A DNA stretch of 55,699 nucleotides, taken from the NCBI GenBank assembly GCA_028287285.1, contig JAQBPY010000226.1, positions 1-55,699 on the forward strand, given 5' to 3'. Position 1 is the stretch's first letter; each line of letters begins with the position of its first letter. Both the position numbers and the translations under genes were made by a program. Positions 34,231 to 43,483 of the stretch are shown piece by piece. The notes below the pieces were generated by a model. It was not told the origin of the DNA, made no database searches, and was given only the letters and a program-made list of their open reading frames with translations. Source of the DNA: Gemmatimonadota bacterium (GTDB taxonomy: Bacteria; Gemmatimonadota; Gemmatimonadetes; Gemmatimonadales; Gemmatimonadaceae).

Positions 34231-34824
34231 TCACGTCCCGCCGGCGGCGGGGTGAAGAACTCGTCTGACGGATTCATCACGCCACCTTCTCGGACGCAGA
34301 AGGTTCGCCCACCGCAGGAATCGGTCACCCTGTGCCGCGCACGCGCGCCGATTCAGCTTGCAGGTGTAGCCGCGCGCCGGCAATCCACGGTGGTCGGTAT
34401 CCCCTTCTAAATTGGATGTATCGTGGTACGGCACGTGGTCGAGAGCGCCGTGACCGTTCACCGTCATCACGAGTGCGGCGTGGATGAAATCATCCGTGCG
34501 CGACGATCGCTGCAACGGGATGTCGCCACTCACCGGCGTGTCGTGCACGATCCCGTGCTCCAGGCCGAACAGATACAATTCCTGCGGCGTCATGCCGAGC
34601 GGAACGGGCCACGCGGACTGGCCAGTCGCCTCGTCGAAGTAGGCCTTGAACCCGAGCTGCTGGAGCAGGCGCACGTCCAGCGTTGCGCACGCCTCGGTTG
34701 GATCACCCGACACCGCCTCGTCAGGAATCGGCGGCGCGTGCTCGGCGGTCGGCTTCCACTTGAGCTCTTGGTGCACCGCCTTGCGTGCGAATTGCACCAG
34801 CACCTGCGGAGACAAACGAGCCAT
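34231..34824 (-). CDS. unknown protein upstream of sigma-like fragment
   Basis: About 197 residues from the ATG at 34824 (MARLSPQVLVQFARKAVHQE); the frame extends further upstream without support. The N-terminal 140 residues look like a folded alpha/beta protein (DVRLLQQLGFKAYFDEATGQ, TPQELYLFGLEHGIVHDTP). The last about 60 residues are Arg/Ala-rich and may be read-through. No family is recognised. Its pairing with a sigma-like gene suggests an accessory or mobile-element origin, but this is weak. Confidence 0.45.
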   Translation of the reverse strand: MARLSPQVLVQFARKAVHQELKWKPTAEHAPPIPDEAVSGDPTEACATLDVRLLQQLGFKAYFDEATGQSAWPVPLGMTPQELYLFGLEHGIVHDTPVSGDIPLQRSSRTDDFIHAALVMTVNGHGALDHVPYHDTSNLEGDTDHRGLPARGYTCKLNRRACAAQGDRFLRWANLLRPRRWRDESVRRVLHPAAGGT

Positions 34825-34974
34825 TGCCCTATTATCGTCGCAAAGTCCGCTAACGGTCGCATCCTGTGCGTTCTCGCCGCTCAGCATGACGCGGTGAGGA
34901 CGCGGCTGATTATAGCGGCGACCGCTTTCGCCCCTCAAGGCACCCGGTTGTAGAAAAGTCGGAGCCGTCGTCGT

Positions 34975-35340
34975 TCACCTCGAAGTCACCGTCGCGCAAC
35001 GCGGAGTCACAATCGTTGAACTCGAAGTCACAATTAGCATTCCGGATCTGGCGATCTGCGAACGCGAAGTGGTCGTCTTAAAAGGGAGTTCTCGTCTCGC
35101 GCAGTGTGCAGCGAGCGTCATGCAACTCTGAGCGAGCGTGTCAGTACTCGCACCGCCTTCGTGAAAGCGGATTCGGTCTTCACAAAGTGCGAAACGACAA
35201 TAAGAAAACCGGATTCGGCCTTCATGCAACCAGAATCCACTCTCAAAGAACTCCGAGGCACTCTCGCTGAATCTGGATCGGCTATCGGCCTTTCTGGCCC
35301 GCCCACCGTTGAATTGGCACCGTGAGTCACTGAGCTCGCA
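34975..35340. repeat. degenerate 21-bp (heptad) repeat tract
   Basis: About 17 degenerate 21-bp units in one phase. On the plus strand they read as heptads of the type S-x-F/L-x-x-x-E (DSVFTKC, TTIRKPD, SAFMQPE, STLKELR, GTLAESG). On the minus strand they read x-F-x-x-x-R (SRFSESA, FWLHEGR, IRFSYCR, FALCEDR, IRFHEGG). The tract abuts and perhaps replaces the 5' end of the next gene. It need not be translated. Confidence 0.6.
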
Positions 35341-35349
35341 CTGACCGTT

Positions 35350-36021
35350 TTGCAAACGGGATCGAGACTCCGTGCTTCTGGATGGACGTTCACTGAACTC
35401 GGACCGGCGAACAAGATCGCTCGCAAACTTGGTTGGACGACGGCCTTCGCCCTCCGTGCCATCGGCGAATACAAGAGGTTCACCTACCTCGGTATTATTA
35501 GCGAATTCAGCGTGACGCCACCGAGGATCATCGATCAGGTGTGGCACGAGCACCTGCTATTCTGCCGAGGCTATCGGGAATATTGTCGCGACGTGCTCGG
35601 GCAGGACTTCGATCACCATCCGGAGCTCGTCCCCACGGATGCGCAGACCGATGTCTTCCAGGCGCAGTTCGATGCCACGCTCGCTCTGTATCATGCGGAA
35701 TTCAACGCCACTCCACCGGCAGACATCTGGGGCACACCCAAGTTCGATCGTGCTGGTACGCGGAGAGACCCAAGCCGGTTGACAAGGAGGGACTGGGACG
35801 TCCTCATGAGCTCACCGGTAGACGATATCCTCTGTATCTGCTCCTCGATCTGGCCGACGCTGACGGTCCGTTTCATCGTGACGGTATTGAATACGGCGGC
35901 GGTAGCGACGACGCGCAGGGAGATGCAGCCCTCGGAGTCTTCGAGCACCGATAGTTATGGAGACAGCGAAAGTTCCTGCAGTAGTGCCTCGGGCTACTCC
36001 TCGAAGAAGAAGCAGCGGTAG
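35350..36021 (+). CDS. glycine-rich-domain-protein-like (GRDP) protein
   Basis: About 223 codons. The core FTYLGIISEFSVTPPRIIDQ, then VWHEHLLFCRGYREYC and FDHHPELVPTD, matches the conserved block of the glycine-rich-domain-containing protein family (PF07173-like), in which a His/Cys pattern around VWH-x-HL is diagnostic. The segment PPADIWGTPKFDR follows. A hydrophobic stretch and a Ser-rich, Lys-ended tail (SSSTDSYGDSESSCSSASGY) close it. Family function is unknown. The start is uncertain because the frame enters from the heptad-repeat tract and begins with a TTG; the natural N terminus may be lost. Confidence 0.65.
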   Translation: MQTGSRLRASGWTFTELGPANKIARKLGWTTAFALRAIGEYKRFTYLGIISEFSVTPPRIIDQVWHEHLLFCRGYREYCRDVLGQDFDHHPELVPTDAQTDVFQAQFDATLALYHAEFNATPPADIWGTPKFDRAGTRRDPSRLTRRDWDVLMSSPVDDILCICSSIWPTLTVRFIVTVLNTAAVATTRREMQPSESSSTDSYGDSESSCSSASGYSSKKKQR

Positions 36022-36133
36022 GGGCCGACGCGAAGCACGGTGGGCATGGCGAAAAGTAGCGCACCGACGTCGTCGCTGAACACGAGGCTCTGTTGCCACA
36101 GAACGCCCAAGCTCTGCTGCGATGATGGTCGCG

Positions 36134-36694
36134 TCAGCTGGTAGGCCAGTTGCCCAGGAAGTCGCCCATCGTAAGCTGCACGCCCTGGTTGCGCATGATG
36201 CCATGCGCGGTGGTCACGTGATAGAAGAAGTGTGGAATCGCGTAGGCGGCCAGGAAATGTCTGCCGGTGGCGCTCATCGAGCCACGGCGGTGTTCCAGCA
36301 CGATCGTCCGGTCGAGGCCGGCCTCGAGATCGGCAGGCGCGATCCCTCGAAGATGCGCGATGGTCGCATCAATGTGCTGGTGCAGGTCCGCAAAGCTCTT
36401 CGCGTTGTTCGCGGTCGGCTCGCGGGTCGCGCCCAGCAACCGATCGACCGCCAGCCTGGCTCCCTCTGCGGCCCAGTGGATTTGCGCGGCGAGCGTGTAC
36501 ATGTGCAGGTCGTTTGGCGGGATACTCGCGCCCTCCCGCACGCCCCCTTCCACGGCGAGCCGCGCCTCCAGCAACGCGGCTTCACCGATACCGCTGCTAG
36601 CGGCGTGGTCCTCGGCCTTCGACAACTCACTTTTCAGGTTTGTCAGTCCGCGGACGAACAGGCCGGCCGATAGATCATGGGCACTCAGCGACAT
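36134..36694 (-). CDS. DUF1993 family protein
   Basis: A 186-residue soluble helical protein starting MSLSAHDLSAGLFVRGLTNL, the usual DUF1993 N terminus. Further family features are the ALLEARLA block, FADLHQHIDATIAHLRGI, and the C-terminal HFFYHVTTAHGIMRNQGV followed by DFLG. The length is normal. The family has the four-helix DinB-like look and no established function. It appears intact among decayed neighbours. Confidence 0.88.
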   Translation of the reverse strand: MSLSAHDLSAGLFVRGLTNLKSELSKAEDHAASSGIGEAALLEARLAVEGGVREGASIPPNDLHMYTLAAQIHWAAEGARLAVDRLLGATREPTANNAKSFADLHQHIDATIAHLRGIAPADLEAGLDRTIVLEHRRGSMSATGRHFLAAYAIPHFFYHVTTAHGIMRNQGVQLTMGDFLGNWPTS

Positions 36695-36724
36695 GGGGCA
36701 CTCGGGTGATTGTGGACAGCGTCG

Positions 36725-36913
36725 TCAGTTGGTGCGAACCGCGGTCATCTGCTGCAGCCAGCTCTCCGCTGTGGTATCGAACGTAATAGACAAGCGAATG
36801 GCCATCCGGCTGACGCCGAGCGATTCGGTCGCCTCGGTCACGCTGAACCCGGGAGGCGCCAGGCAGCGCTCGCGGAGAAGCATCGAAAGACCTGTGTCTG
36901 AAACCGGATGATC
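36725..36913 (-). pseudogene. HigA-type antitoxin remnant
   Basis: The reverse strand encodes DHPVSDTGLSMLLRERCLAP, then GFSVTEATESLGVSR, and MAIRLSITFDTTAESWLQ, the order of a HigA/VapI helix-turn-helix antitoxin. The stretch that normally lies between the two halves (the second HTH helix and NGRAGIS-like loop) is deleted, and no HigB toxin is adjacent. It is fused in frame to unrelated upstream sequence. A decayed toxin-antitoxin module. Confidence 0.6.
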
Positions 36914-36991
36914 GTCATGACGATCGGAGCGCGCTGCCTTAGGCGCCTGTCTGGGACGGCGCACAATTACGCAGCTGGCGGACGATCGCCA

Positions 36992-37321
36992 GAACGCCTC
37001 TCGAGGAATCGTCGACAGCGAGACCTGCTGATCGCAGGGCCGACGCTCGCCCTTCATCTGCTCGAGCTCGGCGACTGCGCGGTCGAGCTCCCGCTCAACG
37101 GCAAGGACGTCCGCGAGCTTGGCGGCATGGTTGTCAAGGAGAACGCGAAGCCGGGCTACTGTCTGTTCCTTGACAGCAAGCCGTGTCTCCAAATCAGCAT
37201 ATTCCTTCGTCACATCCTGCGCGCCGATTGACTCGTTCCTGATTGACCCCACTCCACGCAGTTCTCGGAGCAGCGCAGGAGCGCCGTTTGTGACAACCGC
37301 GGAACTGCGACCCGCGCGCAT
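36992..37321 (-). pseudogene. DUF4349 domain fragment
   Basis: The reverse strand encodes GAQDVTKEYADLETRLAVKE, then LADVLAVERELDRAVAELEQ, the coiled-coil core of DUF4349 lipoproteins. The signal peptide/lipobox upstream and the transmembrane segment downstream are missing. The frame runs into the HigA remnant without a natural end. Both pieces indicate deletions in this stretch. Confidence 0.6.
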
Positions 37322-37831
37322 ATCTGGCCCGTGCCTGCTCCAGTAAGGAGGTCACGAGGAGCGACGCAGTGTACGTCGATTCGCCCGCGCCGTACCGATA
37401 GTTACCCGCACGTAGTCGCGCCCGTCGCCCTTGTTCTGAATGGAACACGGCCAAAGTGGGCCAGGCGCAAGGGTACGAGGCTCGCGAACCCGAGCGCTGC
37501 ACAGGATGGCTTCGCGGTGCGTCTCTTCGCGTCGGCGATCATCGCTGCGGGCACCGCCGCCGTGCCCTCGAACCGTTGCACGTACGCGGATGACGTCCTG
37601 ATGATCGCCTCAGTTGCGCGTTGCGAGAGTGTGGGCCCAACGGCTGCCTGTCACACCATACACTGCATGCCCGCATGCAGCACTCTAATTGCACGCGCGC
37701 CACACATCTGTTTCCAGCCGACCGCGTCGATCTCGTAAGTCGTGTGTAATCAACAACTTGTCTTGCTCGAGCACGAGGGATGAATTTTGCTGTACAGGGT
37801 GGTTCGCGCCCACTTCCCTCATCGTTTATCA
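37322..37831. other. intergenic region, no gene seen
   Basis: About 510 bp. The plus-strand frame 37331-37738 is open but has random-looking, Arg/Cys-rich composition. The promoter for the PEP-CTERM gene should lie at the right end. Confidence 0.35.
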
Positions 37832-38490
37832 ATGCGATTTCTCAGAATTCTTCCGCTCACCACGCTCGCGCTCGCCATGGCGACGCCCGCCGTCCGCGCC
37901 CAGACCATCGACCAGTCGCAGTACTGCGGCGAGTGCCCTGGCGACAACAGGCCAGCTGGGTCCAGAGCTTCAGGCCCTCGGCGAATAACATCAGCGGCGC
38001 CGGTGCGTTCGCCAATTCCTCTCCGGCTGGCAACTAGCAGCAGGGGACCGGAAACTTTCTCGTCGAACTGTTCGCAGAGCTTCCTGGACAGAACGTGAGC
38101 GCGCTCGCCTCGGCGAACACCGAGTTCACGAGAGCGATCTTCACCTCCGGCTACATCGACGCCTTCTTTGCGTCGGCGATCGGGCTGACGCCGAATACGG
38201 AATATTTCCTCAGGTACACGGTGTCCTCGCAGGGCATCAACTCCAGCATCACGCTCTCCACCTCCCCCACGGACCGGTACGCGCGTGGCGAGGCGTACGG
38301 CACGTACGGTGAGAATGGTGCGCTCGTCACCTACGCCTCGGCCTTCGGGGTGGACGGTGACGTGGACTTCCGCGAGTTTGCCGCGGATGATTTTCAATCG
38401 TCGACAGCGCCGGAGCCGGCGAGCCTCGTGCTCCTCGGCACGGGACTCCTTGGTGTTGGCGCGGTCGTGCGACGTCGTCGCAAGGTCTGA
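37832..38490 (+). pseudogene. PEP-CTERM sorting-domain protein, broken
   Basis: The gene begins with a signal peptide (MRFLRILPLTTLALAMATPA ending VRAQ) and TIDQSQ. The frame then shifts near 37945: the continuing text SWVQSFRPSANNISGAGAFA is in a different phase. That phase meets an in-frame TAG at 38035-38037. It resumes as GNFLVELFAELPGQNVSALA and runs to the end. The C terminus is a textbook PEP-CTERM anchor: PEPASLVLLGTGLLGVGAVV followed by RRRRKV. Intact homologues would be secreted and processed by exosortase. Two lesions make translation of the full protein unlikely, unless one is a sequencing error. Confidence 0.8.
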
Positions 38491-38513
38491 CGCATACAAT
38501 TGTGTCGCGAGTG

Positions 38514-38544
38514 AAAAAGCCGGCCGTGTGTGGCCGGCTTTTTT
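38514..38544 (+). terminator. rho-independent terminator after PEP-CTERM gene
   Basis: Perfect 8-bp stem AGCCGGCC (38518-38525) / GGCCGGCT (38532-38539), loop GTGTGT, preceded by A5 and followed by T6. It lies 28 bp past the stop codon. The flanking A and T runs let it work in both directions. Confidence 0.93.
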
Positions 38545-39067
38545 CATTGGCGGTGATCGCATTGTTGCGCCCTGCGTGGTAGCCGTGGTCCCTTGACTCC
38601 CATCACACCGGTTGATCTCCACGGGGCGACGAGCGCAGGTCCCTCGCTTCGCTCAGAACGCCGGTAAGGATCTCACTCTGGACGACGGCCGAGAATGTCG
38701 GAGCTGAGTCGAGGCAAGGTGGTCGATGCAGTCTGGAGTCATTGGCGTCCCTCATTCCACTTTTGGAATGAGCACCGCCATGCGAGGCCGTGCGGGAGGA
38801 GAGCGCGACCACGAGCGGCCGGATGACCCGCGTGGCTCAGTCGCGCCTTCGTCGTCGTTCGGATTGAAACGTTGTTTCCGAGCTCGAACAACGCCGGTGC
38901 GCTGACTGCAGCGGCTCCCACCTCAACGGTGGCCGTGATGAACCGATCCTGGCCGCGCAGGTAGGGTCGCTAGAACGCAACCGATACCGGCCGTGAAACC
39001 AATCCGACGTCTTTTCAGTAGGGGCTTGTATCGAATACCGACAACAGCCAGTTTCCGGCCATTGGCT
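38545..39067. other. intergenic region, no gene seen
   Basis: About 520 bp before the PadR operator. Short frames on both strands are not supported. A GTATCGAATACCGACAACAG stretch near 39029 resembles half of the downstream palindrome and could be an auxiliary site. Confidence 0.35.
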
Positions 39068-39092
39068 GGTATTGTCGAATTTCGACAATACC
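39068..39092. promoter_or_regulatory. palindromic operator, probably for PadR
   Basis: The arms GGTATTGTCGAA (39068-39079) and TTCGACAATACC (39081-39092) are perfect 12-bp reverse complements around a single T. The site ends 64 bp upstream of the PadR gene start, where an autoregulatory site is expected. Confidence 0.7.
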
Positions 39093-39156
39093 CGCATTTC
39101 TGGGAGCGAACTCCTCCGGGTCCCGGCCCATCACCGCACCACCTGTCCCGATCGAC

Positions 39157-39486
39157 ATGGCTCAACCCAACGACGTCGTACGCGGCACCCTCGAGCTCCT
39201 CATCCTCAAAGCGCTCTCCCTCGAGCCAATGCACGGGTGGGCCATTGCCCAGCGACTCGAACAACTCTCCCGGGATGCGCTGCGCGTGGGACAAGGCTCA
39301 CTGTATCCAGCACTCCAGCGCCTGGAAGAGAAGGGCTGGGTGGAAAGCGCATGGCGCGCCACCGCCGAGAACAGACGCGCGAAATACTACGAGCTCACGC
39401 CAGAAGGGCGCTGTGCATTGGGCGACGAAGCCGCGAGCTGGCACCGCTACGTCGATATGGTTGAACTCATTCTTCGCGCAAACTGA
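39157..39486 (+). CDS. PadR-family transcriptional regulator
   Basis: A 109-residue winged-helix protein: GTLELLILKALSLEPMHGWA, then VGQGSLYPALQRLEEKGWVE, and the wing RRAKYYELTPEG. This is the short PadR-s2 type, common in Acidobacteriota and Gemmatimonadota directly in front of ADOP permeases. The next gene starts 12 bp after its stop, so the pair is an operon. A 25-bp perfect palindrome upstream is the likely binding site. The effector is unknown. Confidence 0.93.
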   Translation: MAQPNDVVRGTLELLILKALSLEPMHGWAIAQRLEQLSRDALRVGQGSLYPALQRLEEKGWVESAWRATAENRRAKYYELTPEGRCALGDEAASWHRYVDMVELILRAN

Positions 39487-39498
39487 GGACGCACCACC

Positions 39499-42195
39499 AT
39501 GCAACTATTTCGCGTGCTGAGACGGTGGCAAAAGCGAGCGCGTGCGCTCGTTCACACCGCAGCGGTCGATCAGGAGCTCAATGAAGAGATGGCGTATCAT
39601 CTCGAGCTCGAAACGAACAAGAACATTTCGCTCGGCATGGAACCGGATGAAGCCAGGCGCCAGGCGCGAATTGCGTTTGGTGCGGGGGACCAATACCGCA
39701 TCGAAACCCGTGAAGCGCGCTGGTGGTCATGGTTTCCCGATCTGTCGCTCGACGTCAAGCTGGGCGGCCGCATGCTGGTCAAGCATCCGGCGCTCACCGT
39801 GATCGCAACGATTGCCGTGGCGTACGCGATCGCTGTCGGCACGGTCGGGTTCGAGGTGTCGCGACAGGCGCTCTGGCCGACGATTCCGCTTCCGGAGGGC
39901 AACGCGATCATTGCGTTGCGGAACTGGAACGTCGCCGACAATGCGCCGGTCCTCGCATCGCGCCGTGATTACGAGCTGTGGCGCGATGGTCTCAGCACGA
40001 TCACCGATCTGAGCGCCGTCGAGGTGGAAGAACGCAGCATCGCCGTCGGCGCCGGCACTGGTCCGGAGACTGTCGCCAACGTCACCGCGTCGACGTTTGC
40101 GCTGACGCGCGTTCCGGCGTTGATGGGACGCACGCTGCTGGGGGCGGATGAACGGGGCGGCGCAGAAGAGGTGGTAGTGATCGGATACGACTTCTGGCAG
40201 AACCGGCTGGCCGGCGCCACAGACGCCATCGGACGGGTCATTCGCATCAGCGGCACGCCTGTCACGATCGTCGGCGTGATGCCGCGGGGCTACGCATTTC
40301 CACACCGGAACGGCGTCTGGCGGCCGTTGCATCTCGAGCGGATTCCCGAGGCATCGCCGAGCCTGCGGTATGTCTTTGGGCGGCTGGCGCCGGGCCATTC
40401 ACGCGAGGAAGCGACTGCCCAGGTGACAGTGATCGGCGCGCGTGCAGCAACGATGTTTCCGGAGACGCACAAGTCTGTGCGCCTGCAGGTCCTCTCCCTG
40501 CCCGACGCGGTCAGTGATTTGCCAGCCATGGCGGCGTTGGTGCTGGCGTCGGTCAACGTGTTCCTCGTGCTGTTGGCCGCGCTCCTGTGCGGCAACGTCG
40601 CAATGTTGTTGTTCGCCCGCGCCGTCAGTCGAGAGCGGGAGCTCCTGGTTCGCGCCGCACTCGGCGCCAGCCGTGGGCGCCTCATCATGCAACTCTTTGC
40701 CGAGGCGCTCCTGCTCTGCGCCGTCGGCGCGGTGGTTGGGCTCATGGTGGCGCACTTCGCGCTCGCGCGCACCTGGACGATGATCGAAGCGCAAACGGGT
40801 CCGTTGCCGTTCTGGATCGACACATCGGTTTCGTGGACGGCGGTTCTATATGCTATCGGGCTTACCCTCGTCGCGGCGGCGATCGCCGGCATCGTTCCCG
40901 CGCTCAAGGTGACGTCGGGTGGTGCTGGTGCCAGGCTCCGAGCCACGTCAGGCGGCGCCGGGGGGTTGCAGTTCGGTGGCGTGTGGACCGTCATCATCGT
41001 CGTGCAGATTGCCTTCACGACGCTGCTTCCGTGGCCGCTGCTCGGCGTGGGAGCGGGCGTCCTGCGAGGAGACACGCCCGCAGGATTCCCGGCCGAAGCA
41101 TTTCTCACGGCCACGCTCGAAATGGATCGCTTTGACGGCGTTGCGGCGAGTGGAGACACGGTGCCGGCGATGCGTGCGCTGCGGCTCGAAGCACGCTACC
41201 GCGCGCTCGCCGACCGGCTCAGACAGGACCCGGGCGTGCTGGACGTCACGTACGCCGATCAAATGCCGCAGTTGACGACCACTAGGTGGCGCGCGATCAC
41301 GATGGACCCGGGTCCGGCCGCTGAGCCCCGTGAAGGCTGTCTGGGCTGCTATGACGCCAAGGCCGTGTCCGTCGATCCGCGATTCTTTGACGTGGTGGGT
41401 GCACCCGTGGTCCGCGGCCGCGCGTTGACGACGGCCGACGCGGAGCACCGGTCGCGTGTCGTGCTCGTGAACGAGGTGTTCGTCAAGCAGGTAATGGGGG
41501 GCCGTAATCCAATTGGCCGCCGGTTTCGCTTCTCATCAACTCGCGAACCCACCGCCGAGTTGTGGTATGACATCGTCGGTGTCGTGCCCGATCTCGGCGT
41601 AAGCGACAAGAAGGTCCGTTACGGAGCCCGCATCTATCAGACGACGCTGCCGCGTGAGATGACGCCGCTTCGAGTCGCCATTCACGTTCGCGGCGATCCG
41701 CAGCGTTTTGCGGTGCGTCTCCGCGAGCTCGCGCAGGCGACCGATCCCGCGCTACGCGTGATCGATCCGAAACCGCTGCCCCGTCTGGCGGATCCCGATT
41801 CGCCAGGAATGTGGTTCTTTTTCGAGCTCATGGTCAGCCTGACGGGTGTGACGCTGATGTTGTCGCTCGCCGGTGTCTATGCGGTGACGGCCTTCGCCGT
41901 TGCCAGGCGGACGCGGGAGATCGGCGTGCGCGTCGCGCTGGGCGCGCGGCCGCTGCACGTCCTGACGGTCGTCTTCAAGCGCCCACTCGTTCAGATGGCG
42001 CTGGGCATTGGCGTCGGTGCAACCCTGGGGTTCGGTCTCGCGAACGACGACCTGTCGGAGGTGCATCTCGATGTCTTGGGCTACGCCGCGGCCTTCGCGC
42101 TGTCGACGATCCTGTGCTGTGCACTCGCATGCATCGTCCCGACGCGGCGGGCGCTTCGCATTCAGCCGACGGAGGCGTTGAAGGACGAATCTTGA
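39499..42195 (+). CDS. ADOP-family ABC permease (FtsX/MacB-like)
   Basis: An 898-residue permease of the acidobacterial duplicated orphan permease type. It starts with the cytoplasmic DUF-like segment typical of the family (DQELNEEMAYHLELETNKNI, EPDEARRQARIAFG). Transmembrane helix 1 (LTVIATIAVAYAIAVGTVGF) and a MacB-like periplasmic domain follow. FtsX helices then lie at about 335-440, a second periplasmic domain at about 520-760, and the final FtsX triple (LTGVTLMLSLAGVYAVTAFA, REIGVRVALGARPLHVL). The two half-permeases on one chain and the missing neighbouring ATPase are normal for the family. The substrate is unknown. It has an ACCACC-type weak ribosome site after PadR. Confidence 0.92.
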   Translation: MQLFRVLRRWQKRARALVHTAAVDQELNEEMAYHLELETNKNISLGMEPDEARRQARIAFGAGDQYRIETREARWWSWFPDLSLDVKLGGRMLVKHPALTVIATIAVAYAIAVGTVGFEVSRQALWPTIPLPEGNAIIALRNWNVADNAPVLASRRDYELWRDGLSTITDLSAVEVEERSIAVGAGTGPETVANVTASTFALTRVPALMGRTLLGADERGGAEEVVVIGYDFWQNRLAGATDAIGRVIRISGTPVTIVGVMPRGYAFPHRNGVWRPLHLERIPEASPSLRYVFGRLAPGHSREEATAQVTVIGARAATMFPETHKSVRLQVLSLPDAVSDLPAMAALVLASVNVFLVLLAALLCGNVAMLLFARAVSRERELLVRAALGASRGRLIMQLFAEALLLCAVGAVVGLMVAHFALARTWTMIEAQTGPLPFWIDTSVSWTAVLYAIGLTLVAAAIAGIVPALKVTSGGAGARLRATSGGAGGLQFGGVWTVIIVVQIAFTTLLPWPLLGVGAGVLRGDTPAGFPAEAFLTATLEMDRFDGVAASGDTVPAMRALRLEARYRALADRLRQDPGVLDVTYADQMPQLTTTRWRAITMDPGPAAEPREGCLGCYDAKAVSVDPRFFDVVGAPVVRGRALTTADAEHRSRVVLVNEVFVKQVMGGRNPIGRRFRFSSTREPTAELWYDIVGVVPDLGVSDKKVRYGARIYQTTLPREMTPLRVAIHVRGDPQRFAVRLRELAQATDPALRVIDPKPLPRLADPDSPGMWFFFELMVSLTGVTLMLSLAGVYAVTAFAVARRTREIGVRVALGARPLHVLTVVFKRPLVQMALGIGVGATLGFGLANDDLSEVHLDVLGYAAAFALSTILCCALACIVPTRRALRIQPTEALKDES

Positions 42196-42231
42196 CTCTG
42201 TGGTTCAACAGTCTTGCTGTTCCGCCAAAGA

Positions 42232-42762
42232 TTATCCGGGAACGTAGGTCAACCTGATCACATCCTCGCCAATCCGATCACTCGTCATGAGGCGGAGCCG
42301 CGGCCGAGGTCCGGCAAACAATGGCGTCCCGTGACCGAGCACGACGGGATGCAGGTAGATACGATACTCATCGATCAGGCCAAGCTCGGTGAGGCTGTGC
42401 GCCAGCTGCGGCCCAGCCACTTCAATCTCCCCGTCGTGGTCGGCCTTCAGCTCGCGGATCGCACCCTCGGGATCGTCCCCGACAAGGGTGGCATTCGAAC
42501 CCACTGACTTCAACGAGCGCGAGACGACCCATTTCGGCTGCTTCCGCCACGCCGCCGCGAAGGCGTGTTCCTCTGCATTCCATTCAGGGTGATCATCGTC
42601 CCAGTACCGCATGATCTCATACATCTTGCGACCGTACACACTGCCCGCCTGACCCTGCGCCTCCTCGACGAAGTGGTGGAAAAGCGTCGGGCCTGGCGCA
42701 AACGCCGTATGGTCGACGTAGCCGTCAAGGGACTGGTTCATTCCGAACACGAGCTTGGCCAT
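42232..42762 (-). CDS. dihydrofolate-reductase-fold protein (RibD C-terminal type)
   Basis: A 176-residue protein starting MAKLVFGMNQSLDGYVDH with GGAGAGGTG 5 bases upstream, which fixes this ATG over an upstream extension. Family blocks: GSVYGRKMYEIMRYW, KWVVSRSLKSVG, DGEIEVAGPQLAHSLTELGL, and DEYRIYLHPVVLGHGTPLF. These are the RibD_C/YyaP-like oxidoreductases, which bind NADPH but have no fixed substrate. It is convergent with the ADOP permease, 36 bp apart. Confidence 0.9.
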   Translation of the reverse strand: MAKLVFGMNQSLDGYVDHTAFAPGPTLFHHFVEEAQGQAGSVYGRKMYEIMRYWDDDHPEWNAEEHAFAAAWRKQPKWVVSRSLKSVGSNATLVGDDPEGAIRELKADHDGEIEVAGPQLAHSLTELGLIDEYRIYLHPVVLGHGTPLFAGPRPRLRLMTSDRIGEDVIRLTYVPG

Positions 42763-43036
42763 GCCCACCTCTCCTTGCGGACGATCTCGGAGGGAATCTG
42801 GTCGAAGGCCTAAAGAGATGCGAGCTCTCTGCGCCAACGCTCGCTAGAACGAGCTTGCCGCGATGCCCGTGTCCATCTCCAGTGCCGTTGTGCGCGCAAC
42901 GGGGAGGACGCGCAGCACGCCTCCTTCCTGCACCTTCACACGCTGATCTGGCGGGCAGCCACGGTGCGATCTATGATTGCCGTCGCGCCCGCGGAGGGAA
43001 TGTCCACATGACGGTGTATCCAATGAAATGCGCTTC

Positions 43037-43423
43037 ATGAGCTCACTGCTCACGACGTCGGCACTCGTCGGATTGTGCGGCGCAGCAGTCCTGACCCTGA
43101 TTTACCGGTCCGGTCGACTCGGCCAGATGATGTTTGTCCTGTATGCGGTGCTGTTCGCCGCCCTCGCCGTGCTCGGTCGCCGCCAGCCGACGTCGCCTTT
43201 CTCCGCCCGATTCTCGGCCGCGCTGCTCGGGTTCTGCATCGCCACCGCTGGCGTGTACACCTATTCGTACTACTCGGCGGCACAGGACTACAAGCGGAGA
43301 TTTCCGGACCCCCGATCAATGCCGGCCGATCGCACGTCGCTTGGCGATCACGCGAAGCGTGTGGCAATGATCATCGCTGCCGGGGCCGCGATGTCCGCGA
43401 TCATTTCGTCCAGGGGCAGGTAG
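43037..43423 (+). CDS. small membrane protein, unknown
   Basis: About 128 residues from the ATG at 43037. Three to four hydrophobic helices are visible: LTTSALVGLCGAAVLTLIY, MMFVLYAVLFAALAVLG, FSAALLGFCIATAGVYTYSY, and AMIIAAGAAMSAIIS near the end. A polar segment rich in Arg/Asp (YKRRFPDPRSMPADRTSLGD) lies between the third and fourth. The family is not recognised. An in-frame ATG six codons upstream is also possible. Confidence 0.6.
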   Translation: MSSLLTTSALVGLCGAAVLTLIYRSGRLGQMMFVLYAVLFAALAVLGRRQPTSPFSARFSAALLGFCIATAGVYTYSYYSAAQDYKRRFPDPRSMPADRTSLGDHAKRVAMIIAAGAAMSAIISSRGR

Positions 43424-43483
43424 GCGCGTCGATCGCGGTGACCACCCGTCTCGCCTCACGCGTAGTTTAGCGCGCGTTGGAGT

